DNA of 64,000 nt from Himantopus leucocephalus. Lineage: Eukaryota > Chordata > Aves > Charadriiformes > Recurvirostridae. A model generated the notes under the pieces. It was not told where the DNA came from, made no database searches, and saw nothing but the letters and a program-made list of their open reading frames with translations. Shown in pieces: positions 36,136-48,300 of this stretch (positions within the stretch are counted from its first letter, which is position 1; every line of letters starts with the position of its first letter). The stretch is from contig RSEF01000031.1 in NCBI GenBank assembly GCA_003993805.1, forward strand, positions 18,734,138 through 18,798,137, given 5' to 3'. The position numbers were made by a program, and so were the translations under genes.

Positions 36136-37559
36136 CCACCTTCTGTTGAGGAATCAGTCCTGTGAATCAAACTAAGTGTGTCCATTCAATCCAGTTTTTG
36201 ATAGGAAAAGCTTTTCAGGTGATGCTGTGGCCACAGATGGAATGGCTCCTTGCTTTTCCTGCTCAGTTGTTCCCCAAAAGTGGTATATTCAAGTCAAATC
36301 CATTACCTCTTTCTTCACTGATGAGCTCTTGGACCACCTAGGCAGTCCCAGTAGATTACAGAGTAAGTACAGCTGTCATGAAGTTTTCTGGTGCATTTTT
36401 GTGAGGGCTTGTTTTGTTTTACTTTGTTTTTAATTTTCCCTCATTTCATTTCATTTACAAAACTACATTTGTTGAAAACTGCCACTTGAAGGCTACTTCA
36501 TTAAAGTATTGCATTTAAGGATGGAGCATGGAGTGCATTTGCACACTTGGAGTCCTTTCAGCACATCATCTCTCAGCCCCAAGCCTATGGGCAGGCAGGA
36601 GAAGAAGAGCTCCTGTGGGTGCCCAGCACTGCAAAGCTCCTCACAAGGCTTCCAGGTGACACAACAGATCTGTCCTGGTGGCAGATGTCCTCAGCTTTGG
36701 CATGTCAGAGGGAAACAACCACTTCAGACCAGAGCATGACCTCAACAGTCCGCAACAAAAACTTCTGCCAAAGCCTTTCCTTAAAACTTCCAACGCAAAA
36801 CACAGGCTCTCATAAGAGAAAAAAAATAATTTTCTTGAAAACATAAACATTTCCATTAAAAAATAAAAGCATCAAATGTATGTCTCAGCAATAGAAGCAA
36901 ATATTTTCTGTTTAAATAAAAATATGGTTTTGTCCATGAAAAGGAAAATTCTGAAAATTTCTGATAAAAAACTAATCTATAAATACAGTATGTAGTAGAC
37001 TAATCCTTGTGACCCCTTTTTTTCCTGTGAAGAGAGGAGGCAATGTTTTAGATTTCATTTACCTTCATTTATTAAACCTAGGACCTACTTAAACTCAGTT
37101 TATCTTCCTTGCACACAAGGATAAGTTTAAAGTAGCGTAGCTCAACTGTCTTACCTTTTAATTTAGATACCTGTAAGAAGCCCAGCACTGCACTGGTGAG
37201 GTGTCTCTTCCCTCCCCAGCCTGGTGCCCGGGCTAAGCACTGGCAGCGCTCTGGCAGCGCTAAGTGGCAACCAGTTGCTTTCAAAGGGGAGAGCTAATTT
37301 GGAGCCGATTTGTGTTTGCCAGCCGTGTGAGGTCCTAAGTCTCTATCCCTTATTGCCCTTTTGCGAGTGCTGGCTGCAGTTGTTGACTTGGACTGGATGC
37401 AGGCCAGCCAAACAGCTGGGTACAAACCGAGAGGTCAGACCACGGGTGCATCCAGCCTGATGCTCTGCCTCCAGCAGCCTGACGGGAGACGCCAGTCACA
37501 CATGTGAACCCTGCTGCTCTCCTGCTCTGCTCTCCTACACCCTCGTCCAGTACCCTCAG

Positions 37560-38585
37560 CTGCTGGTTTAGGGTAGTTAGAGGATACACACCTCTTTTTG
37601 TGTCCCTTAAATCTTTAAGTATCTGTTTCCAGACCTATTACCCGTGAAACTGTTTAATCTGTATTTGACTTTGCTGATGTTATCTGCTTCTATAGTCTCC
37701 TGCAATATCAAGTTCAGAAGTTCACTACCCACACAGTGGAGTGCTTTTATCCAATTTAAACTGATCTCCAACCAATTTCAAAGACTGTCCCTAGTCCCAG
37801 TACTGGGAGATTTAGTTCTGCATTAGGCTTGCCCACCTCCTTTCTGATTTCGTAGGCTTCAGGCATAGCCCTCCAGCTTCTTTCTCTCCAAGATGAAGAG
37901 ACATTTTAATATCCAACATTTTAATACCTCTTCACAAGATACTGATCTTTATTGCTGCCTTCTTCTAAGTCCTTCTTGTGGTGTGGAGACCAGAATTGCA
38001 TACAGCACTTAAAATGTGCACACATCAAGTGAAACGATGCTCTTCTTGTTCTCATCACCCTTCTAATGCTGACCAATATTTTGTGGGGCTTTTGACTGAT
38101 GCTGCTGCTGTGTGTTGAAAAATAATTACGGAGAGTCCTCAACAGTGACTCCAAGTTCTCTTTCCAAGTTCAGCATCAGGTAGTCATGGTTAAGATTGTT
38201 TTTCCCTCAGTGCATGACCTTATATTTATCTACTTTGAAACTCACCTACTTGCTCACTCAGTTTTGCAAGGTTCATTTGGAGTCTCATTTCATCGGCACA
38301 TTTGATTAACTGCAAGAGTTTAATACCACCCATAGACATGGAGACTTCGCTGTTCATTCCTTTATCCAGCTCACTGATGACGCTGTTGGAAAAAAGTCTG
38401 TCCCTGGAGGCACTGCTGCTGATTCTACTCCATAATGGATATTGAATTTTAAACCCACTGAAGCCCTGCCTTTTGCTGGATAGATCTTCCAGAGGAAAAG
38501 ATGACTTCTCTCTCCAGATAAAACAGCACCTATTCACATTTATGTTCTTCACTGGTCACCACAATACTCCGCAATTGTGAAAGTC
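37560..38585 (-). mobile_element. ancient CR1 LINE copy, strongly decayed
   Basis: About 1 kb of the older amniote CR1 lineage in minus orientation. The plus sequence shows, in order, complements of several parts. First is the ORF2 tail (CCAATTTAAACTGATCTCCA near 37753, then CCCTAGTCCCAGTACTGGG). Next is the region encoding Q-W-PH-KKDLE (GTGGAGACCAGAATTGCATA near 37983). Then come the VDSSL-type region (CAGTGACTCCAAGTTCTCTT near 38143) and the KC--MH region (TGCATGACCTTATATTTATC near 38212). Last are the NLAKL region (CTCAGTTTTGCAAGGTTCAT near 38257) and the DL-KG region (TTCCTTTATCCAGCTCACTG near 38357). The copy covers the RT C-terminus and 3' part; boundaries are approximate. Confidence 0.8.
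37921..38552 (-). pseudogene. ancient CR1 reverse transcriptase remnants
   Basis: Two minus-strand open pieces keep recognisable RT residues. The piece at 38226-38552 contains VISELDKGMNSEVS, corresponding to the F-NDLDKG motif just before the catalytic Asp pair, then MRLQMNLAKLSEQVG. The piece at 37921-38154 contains CMQFWSPHHKKDLEEG, corresponding to the family's [17 protein letters not shown] signature. The pieces lie in different frames, with stops and missing segments between them. Non-functional. Confidence 0.75.
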
Positions 38586-41500
38586 TGTCCATGGAAAGTG
38601 CTCTGTTGGGTTACAATCTCACACAGAGAGCTGAATAGCATAGAAATAAAAAAACTGTGAGGGAAAGAGATAAATTAAACTTTTTCCATAAAAATACACC
38701 AGCCAGTAAGGAGCTGTAGATTATAATTTTTCTGATTTGTGCAAACACATTTGCTTAATGTCACTGCTCAATTTTACATGAAACACCCAGAACAACCTTT
38801 TACAAGAGGCTACATAAAGAAAATAAAAGCTTTGCAACTGCAAATATAAAAGACCTTTGGTCTTCCCCTCTTAGGAAAGGGAAACTTTCTCAGTTATAAT
38901 AAAAAGGTAATTTAAAGGAATATTATCCAATAATACAATTAGTGGTTGGACAGGCTTTTTATTGGTTTCACTTGTACCACTTGTACAAAGATAACTTCCC
39001 CATGGCAAGCAGAAAACAAACTGAAACATTTCTGACACCGAATCCCACCATGCTAACAGTGCCATGCTCAGAAAGCTTCTTTACATGGTGCTCAGATCCC
39101 CAGAGATCCTTCTCCCTCAGTGCCCTCACTACACAGCAATTCCCTGTACATTCTTGGGAAGCTTGTCTAAAAGTTGGATTGTTTTGTTTCCACAGCCCTC
39201 CAGACAACTCAGCAAAGATCTGGCAGGAGAATGTATCCACAAAAATATTTAAAAAGACATGTGAGAGCATTTTCCTCTGATATACTCTGTCCTTCTCTTC
39301 CCTTTCCCTCCATACATTTTTGCTGTCATTGTGCTGTTAATGATAAAAGTGGAATAAAGGCCTTACAGTGGAGTTTGAGGTAGGTTTACTGCACTACTAC
39401 TTTTCTCCAAGGTGTTTTGTTTTCTGCAGTAAACCAGAATGATGTTTTTTTCAGTAGGGTGGGATAGTCTAACCGGGAATTCAAACTTCTGTTTAACTGG
39501 GCAGCTTAAGCAGGGACAGTATTTTGTGTTAAATTTCCCAAATAGTATGCAAGTATGTAACACTGCATGGTAGCTTCTCCAAGGACCGTCCTGGGACAAG
39601 CTGTATCACACAAGCTGGAGCAGCAGCAGCATGACCACAGCACTTAAATGTCTATCCCGTAACAGGTTGTCAGTTCATAAATAAATCCTCATTATTAACT
39701 AATCTACAAAATCTCACCAGCCTCCCTTGCACTGCCTGGGCACACAACAGTCTCCCAGTCCAGCAGGGTTAAAAAACAACTCTCTTTCCATCACAAGGAT
39801 AGTTTATAGCACCTAAATCCTGAGCAGAAACACTGGGCTCCCCAGCAGTACCTAAAAGCAAATTGCACCTGGTAATACATGTGTGACGTCCTCATCTGCT
39901 TTCCAGGGCAATCCTTCAACTTTTGGCTGCCTTGATTCCCTGCCAGGGCAGAAANCCCTTTCAGATAAGGGGGCTACAGCCCGGGATGAAGAGCACGGGG
40001 AGGGTTGTGCTCCCGACCGGTGTGGTTTGAGCGCTTCATCTTCCACTCAACAGCACGGTACTCCTGAACAGCAGCAGTGAGGGAGCTCAGACTGCTGACA
40101 TTTGCAATTGCATCTCGCAAACTGCATATCTGCAGTAAGCAAACTTCCTCCTTATGTTTGTAAACTCAGAGTGAAGAAAAGGTCAGCCAGATTTCAGCCT
40201 CTTCATGCAGACCTGATTTGAGAACTGGTAGAAACAGTCAGAGTAATTTTCTAATTTCCTTGGGTCTCTGCTTCATATAGCAGAGCGACAAATTAGCAAC
40301 ACAGTACAAGGTCTAGGCATGTGCTTTTAAACAGCAGAAATAATAGATAACACGATCAGTGGAGATCAGTAAACAGGATGTGTCCCAAAAATAATCTCTC
40401 AAGGGCTCTACCAGCTAAATTTAAACTATTTAACAAGGATAGCTTGTCTACAGCAGTAGCAGATTAAACCGTACAGTTTGTTGTAGGCTTAAGGGCTCAA
40501 CTGTGCAACCTGTGTTTGCACTGAAATTTAATTCCTGTTTGACGTAGAAGGCTGGGGCAAAGTCCTCTGTATGGCATAAGCTCTGAGCAGGAAGCCAGCG
40601 AGTAATGGGTATGTTGAAAAGGAAGGTAAAGCACCTGCCAGCCCCAGAACTGGTGGCCATGCCTTGAGCAACCAGCTTGGGGTCTCTCGAGGGCAGGACA
40701 AAGATGCAGAGACATAGGTCTTGTCCCAGCACCAGCGGTGACTGCACAAAGTCCTGGTCTCATCAGCAAGATGGGGAAGGCTGTTTTTACAAAGATTTCC
40801 TCATGAATTGCCATTAACTCCCATGTGAAGTCAGGTCTATGTGCATAACATAACAATCAGTCATGCTATGGTCGTGCCATTCACACTAGGTCAGATTTTG
40901 GCCCCAGAGAGAGATGCTCAGACACCCCAGACGCTACACACAAGGGTCCTGTGTGCGATATGAGAGCTTGACCCTAGCCTCTCTGTTGGCGTGTCAATAC
41001 TAAGTACTTCAGAGATACTAAAACTAACTCTAATAAGGGCTCAGGGAGTTAACTTATGCCTTAGCCAGCCTAATTTTCAGTGGCAAGCAGAGCACTGATG
41101 GCTCAGCACACACCAGCACGCCAGCCTAAAGCATGCTATGACAGTTCACTTGTAAAGTTCCAAAGCATCCCTCAGATGTCTGAGAAGCAGGGTAGGGGAC
41201 ATCACATCCTACTGTCAGCAACCTTGCCCGCCCCAAAATGGGACACTTCTGCCCAGGAGAGAAGAGCGGCCCCTTCCTCCCAGGGTAGAAGACTTCCCAA
41301 TCCCACAGTCCAAAACCAGGACCTCGGGCTGGCTCTTGTTGTCTCTGGCTCTTTAATTGCCCAGTGCAAGACCACTTGCTCTTCTGGGTCCCTGGATAAC
41401 CCAGAACCAAGTTGCAGAGTTTTATCCTATGGTTTCACATAGAGCTACCTGGGTGGCTCCCACTGCCTGCAGCAGGCAGCTCGGACACACACTGCCCCAA

Positions 41501-41720
41501 AGACCGGCTGGCTGCACACTTCATTGCCTGGCCAGTATCAGATGGCTCTGTGGTATTTAACTTCCTTATCTTTCCTGAGGCCTCTTTATTTTTTTAAATG
41601 TTTGCTTTCCTCGAGATAATAAATACTTCTTTTCTTTCTTTTCTTAGCTTATGCAATGGATCCAGTGCTACCAGCTGTGTGCACACCTCTGTGTATGCAA
41701 TCTCCATGTACAGATACTTG
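38586..41720. other. non-coding, nothing recognised
   Basis: Single-copy DNA with one unresolved base at 39955. Open frames up to about 120 codons (40497-40856 minus, 41080-41442 plus) show no known domain and overlap open frames on the other strand. Confidence 0.5.
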
Positions 41721-41835
41721 CTTAATCCTCTAAATGCCCTCTGAGGTTTGATAAGGGAGGATTATTGTCCCGTTTCAACAGTAAGGAAAAACCACAGCAG
41801 AGAGCCAGGGCCCCAGACCACAAAGTAACTCTGAA
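41721..41835 (+). mobile_element. MIR-like SINE trace
   Basis: The block reads TTAATCCTCTAAATGCCCTC near 41722, then TGAGGTTTGATAAGGGAGG, ATTATTGTCCCGTTTCAACA, GTAAGGAAAAACCACAGCAG, then AGAGCC...CAAAGTAACT. This follows the order and spacing of the conserved MIR core and 3' part (TTAATCCTCACAAC, CCTATGAGGTAGG, ATTATTATCCCCATTTTACA, GATGAGGAAACTGAGGC, AGAGAGGTTAAGTAACTTG). MIR is an ancient tRNA-derived SINE shared by amniotes and usually very diverged in birds. Identity judged by eye is low, so this call needs an alignment score. Confidence 0.5.
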
Positions 41836-42329
41836 AGAAACCAGTCCTGATGCTGTGGTCACCATGTCAAAGAGGATGCTGTTGACTTCACCCAAGTGAG
41901 GAATGAATGACAGATAGCAGCTCTGTGCCTTCCTTGAACTGAACCTGCCTCAGGATCATTTTCCTCTGCCCATCGGAGACACAAACGGTGGGTGGGCAGC
42001 TCTCAGCACTAAATCCCCAGGCATTCAGCTAGGAAAGGCATGAACGTGTTCAGCAGCACAGGGCAAAGCGGATTAACACGTCAGACTTACTATCAGCAAG
42101 AGAGAGGCAAGGAGGAGAGAGGGGGCTGAGTCTAGGCACCTATCAAAAATGGCTGGGTTATGTCTGAAAAAAATTGTGTTCATATATCATATTGCCATAC
42201 TTACTGTGGAAGAAGTTACTTTGGTGGAAGAAGTTACTTAACAGGAAGATTTTCAATGGCAACATTTACTGACAAGATGCCAGTAATTACTGTATTCCCA
42301 TAAAAGCAGTTATTTTTGAGTTAGTGCCA
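41836..42329. other. non-coding, short direct repeat only
   Basis: Nothing recognised except the 18-bp-period repeat listed next. Confidence 0.5.
42206..42239 (+). repeat. tandem duplication, period 18
   Basis: GTGGAAGAAGTTACTT occurs at 42206-42221 and 42224-42239 with two bases between. Confidence 0.9.
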
Positions 42330-42384
42330 TGCAAGAGGCATGACATTGTGGTGGGAGTCTGCTATAGACCCCCTAATCAGGATG
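42330..42384 (+). mobile_element. CR1 LINE endonuclease fragment cut by the gap
   Basis: The last 55 bases before the N run encode DIVVGVCYRPPNQD on the plus strand, the endonuclease motif of CR1 ORF2. The same motif, in nearly the same DNA, is at 54045-54080 in the large CR1 copy. This is the left end of a plus-oriented copy whose remainder is not in the assembly. Confidence 0.8.
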
Positions 42385-42484
42385 NNNNNNNNNNNNNNNN
42401 NNNNNNNNNNNNNNNNNNNNNNNNNNNNNNNNNNNNNNNNNNNNNNNNNNNNNNNNNNNNNNNNNNNNNNNNNNNNNNNNNNNN
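42385..42484. other. assembly gap of exactly 100 N
   Basis: A round-number run of N, the usual placeholder for a gap of set or unknown length. CR1 sequence abuts both sides, so a repeat probably caused the break. Confidence 0.98.
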
Positions 42485-42985
42485 CCCTCTGGTAGGGCTG
42501 TCTATTACCCGGCTTAAGAAGTTATCCTTGATGCACTTCAGGTGCCTCCTGGATTGCCTACAGCTCACTGTGCTACTTTTCCAGCAGGTGTCAGGGTGGT
42601 TTAAGTCCCCCAGCACCACAAGAGCCTGCAAACACAATGCCTCCTGTAGCTGGAGTAAGAAGGCTTCATCAGTAGGTTCCCCTTAATCAGGTGGCCCCTA
42701 GTAAACACCAGCCACAGGTTCTTTCTGTTTTCTCAGTCTCTAATTCTTACCCATAAGCTTTCAACCTGCTCGTGGCTACTCTTCAGAGATAGCTTTTCAC
42801 AATCTATCCATTTCATGATGTAGAGGGCAACCCCTCCATCCCTCCTTCCTCACCTGTCACTTCTAAACAACCTGTAGCCATTGTCAGCCATGCTCAACAC
42901 GAGATTTGGCCCACGAATTTTTAGTAATGGCAACCAGGTCGTAGCTTTCTAGCTGCACAGTGGCTTCAAACTCCCCCTGTTTGTT
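42485..42985 (-). mobile_element. CR1 LINE endonuclease region, older copy
   Basis: On the minus strand this encodes the N-terminal apurinic-type endonuclease domain of CR1 ORF2. Reading from the gap side on the plus strand: complement of the VIDSPTRG end (42485-42510), LKCIKDNFL, RQSRRHL, and GDLNHPDTCWKSS (42560-42610). After that come complements of the V-GVYYRPPD region (42680-42715), the VESLWV region (42745-42775), the GVALYV region (42815-42840) and the AITE/QEE region near 42925-42975. It carries frameshifts and is more diverged than the fragment left of the gap, so the two flanks are different copies. The upstream edge near 42985 is approximate. Confidence 0.85.
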
Positions 42986-45347
42986 TGAAGACTACAATGG
43001 AGAGGTGATTCAGCTCTCTGGGGATGGTCTTTCCCTGCCAAAAAGCCCATCGGAACCTAGTGAGGTGGAAAGACCTGAGTCAGTGACTGGCACCCTCCAC
43101 AACAGGCTTGGGAGGGTCGCCCAGCACATCTTACCTCCCTATTTATTCTCTGAGATCTCACAGCTCTCTGGTGAGGGCCATGGTTCATGCTCATTTTTCC
43201 AAGCTTACTGCTCCCTTTCAGGTGAGTGGTGGTGAGGAAGAAAATTATATCTCTGATGTGTAACAAGACCCCTCTCCCTTCCCCTCTGACCACGAGGAGC
43301 ACAGAGGACAGCCTGCCTCTAGCTGCCCTGCAGCTTCACTTGGGGGTAGTGTGAAAAATGCTCTCGGACACCGGCCAGGAGACTTTTGCTCAGGGCTGTA
43401 TTGATAGCAGGCCTGAGGTGAGGAGAAGCTTCCCCTGGGTCACCTTGGAAGGGAGCTTAAAAAGGATCAGCAATGCGGTGTGGCTAAGATATTGCATCGT
43501 GTTTTGCCCTGGAGGGAGCAGATACATGGTGTCTGTGGTATATTAGTCTCTCCTGATTCTGCACAAAGCTCACCCTACGGTGTCCTGAGGTCTGAAATAC
43601 CTTATTCCCGCTACTGTCTTCTGTTTTGAAGTAGGGCACATGGACAAAAGTTCACAGGGTGCATCAGGCATGGAGGTGCTCTTAAAGGTTGCTTGCAGCT
43701 CTCATATTGATGGCATCCCTCTCTGACTCTTCAGATGCTACAGATCATTTAAGCTTTGAGGCACCAAAGAAAACAAGAAAGGGAGGGCAAAGTTTCTGGG
43801 TCTTGTTTGGATTGTTACTCTCACAGCAAACAGCAGGAAAGAAGTAACTCAATTCAGTATTTAGTTACATTCCTGGAAAACAGAAACCACTTAACTATTT
43901 TACAGGGCTGTTCTTCCACTTTTTGCAGAATTTTAGCTCTAATATCTATTGCACTAATGGCTAACTGCCTCATGAGCAAGCCTATTATCTCCAAGAGAAG
44001 AGAACAACACATTATCTTCTAAAATGATCAAGGAAAGCAAGAGTCTCTTATATTTGCTTGAATAGAGGCAAACACTTCTCTTTATTTAACATAGATCTAG
44101 TCTTACAGTCCAATTGAAAAAGCCTTCCTGTAGAACACTACATGCTATTCAGGACAACAGAGCTCCTTAAAAGTTTAACAAAAAGCTTTTTCATGGATTT
44201 TTTTTCTTTGATTGAAAACTCCCTGCTGGGGGGCATAAAGTTTTGGGGGGTGGATAATATGCTCAATGCAAAAGAAAATGCTAAACGTGTGAGACCAAGG
44301 GATAGACAAGTTTCCAATTTGTCTCACAAAATTCTCAACGTGTCGCCCATTTAACCTCCAAAATACTTGTGGGGATTTGCCTTTTCACAGTTCCCATGCT
44401 TTTCTACAGCTCTTTTCCGGTTGGCATTGATTTAACTTGTGAATTTAAATACTGAGCTCCTCCTTACATGCACAAACACAACACCCAAATGAATAAAGAG
44501 TACATTTCTTCAAGGGCAAAGCAAGACATGGTAGGATGAACTGACCTAACACAAATAACAGCACAAGCTGCTGCACTTTCCTCCAGTCTGGGGTCTTGTT
44601 GCACCTCTCAATGCAGCTAAATTTAATACCCTGGCAGAAACATAATCTACCAAAACCAGTCAAAGATTTTCTGCTCCATGAGTTGAGTTGATGCATGAGA
44701 GGATGTTCAGAAAGAGCTAGGTCTGTACAGGTTACAGTAAGGCTTGGAGGGGCAAGGCAGGGAAGATCTTCCACACTTTCTAGGATGAAGCAGTTGCTTA
44801 GGCTGGCGGTCTGGTAGAACTGCACTGTCCCCGTGTGGATACAGATGTAAGTAGCTTTGTGTCATACACTGCAGAAACTTATTTCTTTCATTATCCATAG
44901 GAACACATCTACCAGCACTAGGTACTTTCACAGCACTATAGCTGAATCCATGCAAGATACTGGGGCAGAAAACATATATAACACATTAACTGTGCTCTTA
45001 CAATTATGAAAATACAACCTGTGTATTAACAAACCTTTACTTGCTGGAATTAGCAAATTGCAAAGAGAAAGTTATTATTACCATTGCACAATAATCCCTA
45101 GATGTGTCACTGAAAATGAACACCAAAGCTCCTTTGAAGACTGCTTTAAGGCCATCTGAGAGACTTTGTACACTTACTGCCTTGTACACTCAGCTGTGCC
45201 AAAGCACAAATGCAGGAACCGTAGTGAAACCTCTAAAGAAAATATGCACATATCTTGCTGATGGCATTAGGAGGAAAGATGCATCATGCATGTCCTTGCC
45301 TTCTCTTCTGCCAAGGGTGATACTTTCCTCTCTTTTTAACTGTTTTG

Positions 45348-45364
45348 TTTTTTTTTTTTTTTTT
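45348..45364 (+). repeat. poly-T tract
   Basis: Seventeen T residues. It could be the complement of a poly-A tail, but no retroposed gene copy is visible beside it. Confidence 0.9.
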
Positions 45365-48300
45365 ACTCTCCTTTATTCAAAAACTGGCATACTTTGGTTA
45401 GATACTTGGCAATACATTCACACAGAATTGAATTTTGGCACAAGGTGTTTGTCTCAGAAGCCCAAAGATGCACATTTTCATGCCAAGAATGTCCAAAACT
45501 CAGTCACAGTTTGTTCTGTTGCATCTAGGAGGGTATCCATTTCTGCTCTGCACAAAACCCATGGAGCGGTCCTGCTCAGCAGAGGCAATGAAAAGCAGAC
45601 AGTTTTGTTCTGATTCAACGCAATCTGCCATGAGGTGTTATTTTCATTTCTGTATCTGGAATATCAAAGAGGAAGGAGACAGAAATATGTGTTTCTTGTG
45701 GCTTTGTTACTTCAAATACTCCATGCTATGTCGTCTCAGGATTTGCTTGTTTCTGGCATGCTGACATTTCACAACCTACAGTGAACAGGAAATCACCAAG
45801 AATTATTCTGTTTATGTTTAGATGTGGAACACACGTTGCTCATAATCAAATGGCAGCATCATAAAAACATGTGGTAGTTACAAAGTTTGACTGCGCTCTA
45901 TGAAAATTGCCCTTGACCTTTTTAATCCCAGCTATATGCTACCAACTGCATCTAACTAGTCTGGCTTTGTGCTTTCAGCAAAGTGTTTAGTCAGGAGGTG
46001 TTACAAAATGACTGGGGACAGGAAGAAGGAGAGCAGAGAGAGTCTTATTTCCCAAAGTTTTCAAGGCAGGATTGGTACCCATGTCTCCTGAGATAACATA
46101 TGGCTCAAAAGTGATGCATTTTGAGGTGCAGAATGAAATTGGAGAAATAAAGAATAAAGTACCCCAAATACTGAAAAATTAACACAGAATGCATACACGA
46201 TTTGAAGACTGACTCCTGCATTGCAGTCTCTGGGTTAACGCTGTTGCTAACTGGATAGCCGTTACTCACAAAACTGATAGTAGTTGGTATTATAAAGGTC
46301 TATTTCCTCTGCTCTTCTAAATGAAGCACAGCTGAAGACGGAATGAAATGCAACGTTGTCTTTGTATTCCGGAGGATGTGGCTACTTTGTATCTTTCCTT
46401 ATTGTGCAGAAGAAATCCACATCTGAGAAGTCATTCTGGAGGTTGGTAATTGCATCCAGATGATCACAAGTTAGGGTCTGGTCCTTCCTGTCTTCATAAT
46501 ACACAGTACTTTAGTCGTTCCCTAGGATTAAACTTCTGATGTTCACAGCCAAGAGCCCAAGAATCTACAAACTGAATTACAGCTGGACTCAAGTGTAGAT
46601 CTGCAAAAGTATGAAATTCATATACACCAGCAAGCAACAAAGTGCCAAATTTGGGTTCTAAACTATCTTTCGTCTCTGTTTGGGATTTTCAACCATAATC
46701 CTGGAGTTGGACACTTAACCCAGTTCACCCCAGTTTCCTACCCAAGATGATAGATCTACTAGATTATGAAACCTAGTGAATCAAACACTTGGTTCAAATT
46801 CCTATTTCAAATTGAGTGGAACAAGGATTTGAATGCAGGCTGGGTGTACCCAGTTTGAGTGCACCATCTATCAAAAGATCAACATATCTTCGCATGTGTT
46901 CTTGGCTGCACCAATCTCAGATACACAGAAGCTGCCTGAGAGCTCAGGGTCTTGGTGCTACGGGCATGGGAACAGTGAGTTTGGGAATCCTGCACCAGAG
47001 CCTTCATCTCCTTCTGGCATTGTGAGCTGATACTCGAAAGGGGGCCATATCTTGCTAAGTCAGCCCACTGGCAGAAAATTTAACACCTGTAGAATTAAAG
47101 AGAAGCTAGTAATGTTGTTTCTGAGAAAGTAATTGTTGACTAAATATTAGACTTCTATATTCAGCTCCCAAATCCTCTGGCTCGGACACAAAAGAGGACG
47201 CACAGAGTACAGATGCTGAATAAGGGCACTGCACATCCATTGAAACAGGGTTAAGAAATTCTCATTAAAACCTAGCACCACTGTCTTGCAACAGGACATG
47301 CTGGTTCAGGTGCTGCACTGGCCTTGCTAAGTCATGGCAAAACTGTGCTAGAGAGACATCCTGCTTTTACAAAGGGAATGCTGCATTCTTTTAAAAACTG
47401 CTTAGGAGACATCTAGCACAGTGTGGGTTGCTTTTGTTACTCCCACTATGTTACCTCCAATTTAATGACAGCAAAATTCTGACCAAGAGGAAGGCTCAAA
47501 GCTGCTGATTTGGGTGATGACTTAGGATCCACGAGGCAGTGGACTCACCACCTTTTGCTAGTGACTTTTGGTGTGATCACAGATGACTTCCTTAAACCTT
47601 CCTTTCCTACAGCACCTTTTTTATAAACTTGCATGTTGCCATTTACCTGTATATACTGATGACTTCTCACTCTCCACTCTTCCCTGAGCACACATACAGG
47701 GGCAGATGAGCACTCAAATACTACCATAGTGAAGGCTATTGGGGAGCTTAGATAAAGTCGGTGTAAGCAAAAAGAAAGAGAAAATCCTTCTTGTCCTTCA
47801 CATCGTGCATGTCCCTGCACAACTATGGAAAGCACTGGCGGAAAAAGTGTTAATTTGCTTTGAATTCTTTAATTACTTTAAATATATGCAACCTGAGGAT
47901 AATTTGCTGCTGATGGAACTATTTTTAACTGGTGCGATGGCGGCAATATCAGACTATTAATCAAGTGTCAGGACTAACTATTTTTCATGTACATAATAGG
48001 AAGACAGACCTCACAAGAGCCTACAAGAATTCACTAAAACAATGTGTTTAAATTAGATTTGCAGGGGGAAAAAAAAACCTATGTTTTTTACAACACAGAA
48101 AATAATAGTTCTATATGGGACAGCTGGTTCATTGCATCCCCGTGGAACTTGGACTTCATGGATGAAGGGTTTCAACAGAAACAAGTGTGGGAGTAATTAA
48201 AGCAAAATATTTTTTAAATACTTCCAAAAAGCATTTATTCCAAAAATTGAATGGGAAAGTGTCCAAAATCAATTACCTAGATGTGCAGAGTGGAGCCAAC

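Larger units (their letters stand above)
32621..37559. other. non-coding single-copy DNA with simple repeats
   Basis: No supported gene. It contains poly-A runs at 34231-34244 and 35049-35061, a 16-bp tandem repeat and an AAAAC-type tract. The part at 34890-35330 has features of conserved regulatory DNA and is discussed in the findings. A GC-rich patch near 37200-37260 holds a tandem CTGGCAGCGCT. Confidence 0.5.

Noticed and set aside
42986..43350. Extension of the minus-strand CR1 into its ORF1 or 5' UTR
   Set aside because: The position would fit, but I could not match any specific CR1 5' motif, so the element was ended at about 42985.
45104..45613. 169-codon open frame, longest outside CR1
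   Set aside because: It includes a poly-Phe run made by a 17-base poly-T, has no domain and overlaps another open frame. Most likely stop-poor non-coding DNA.
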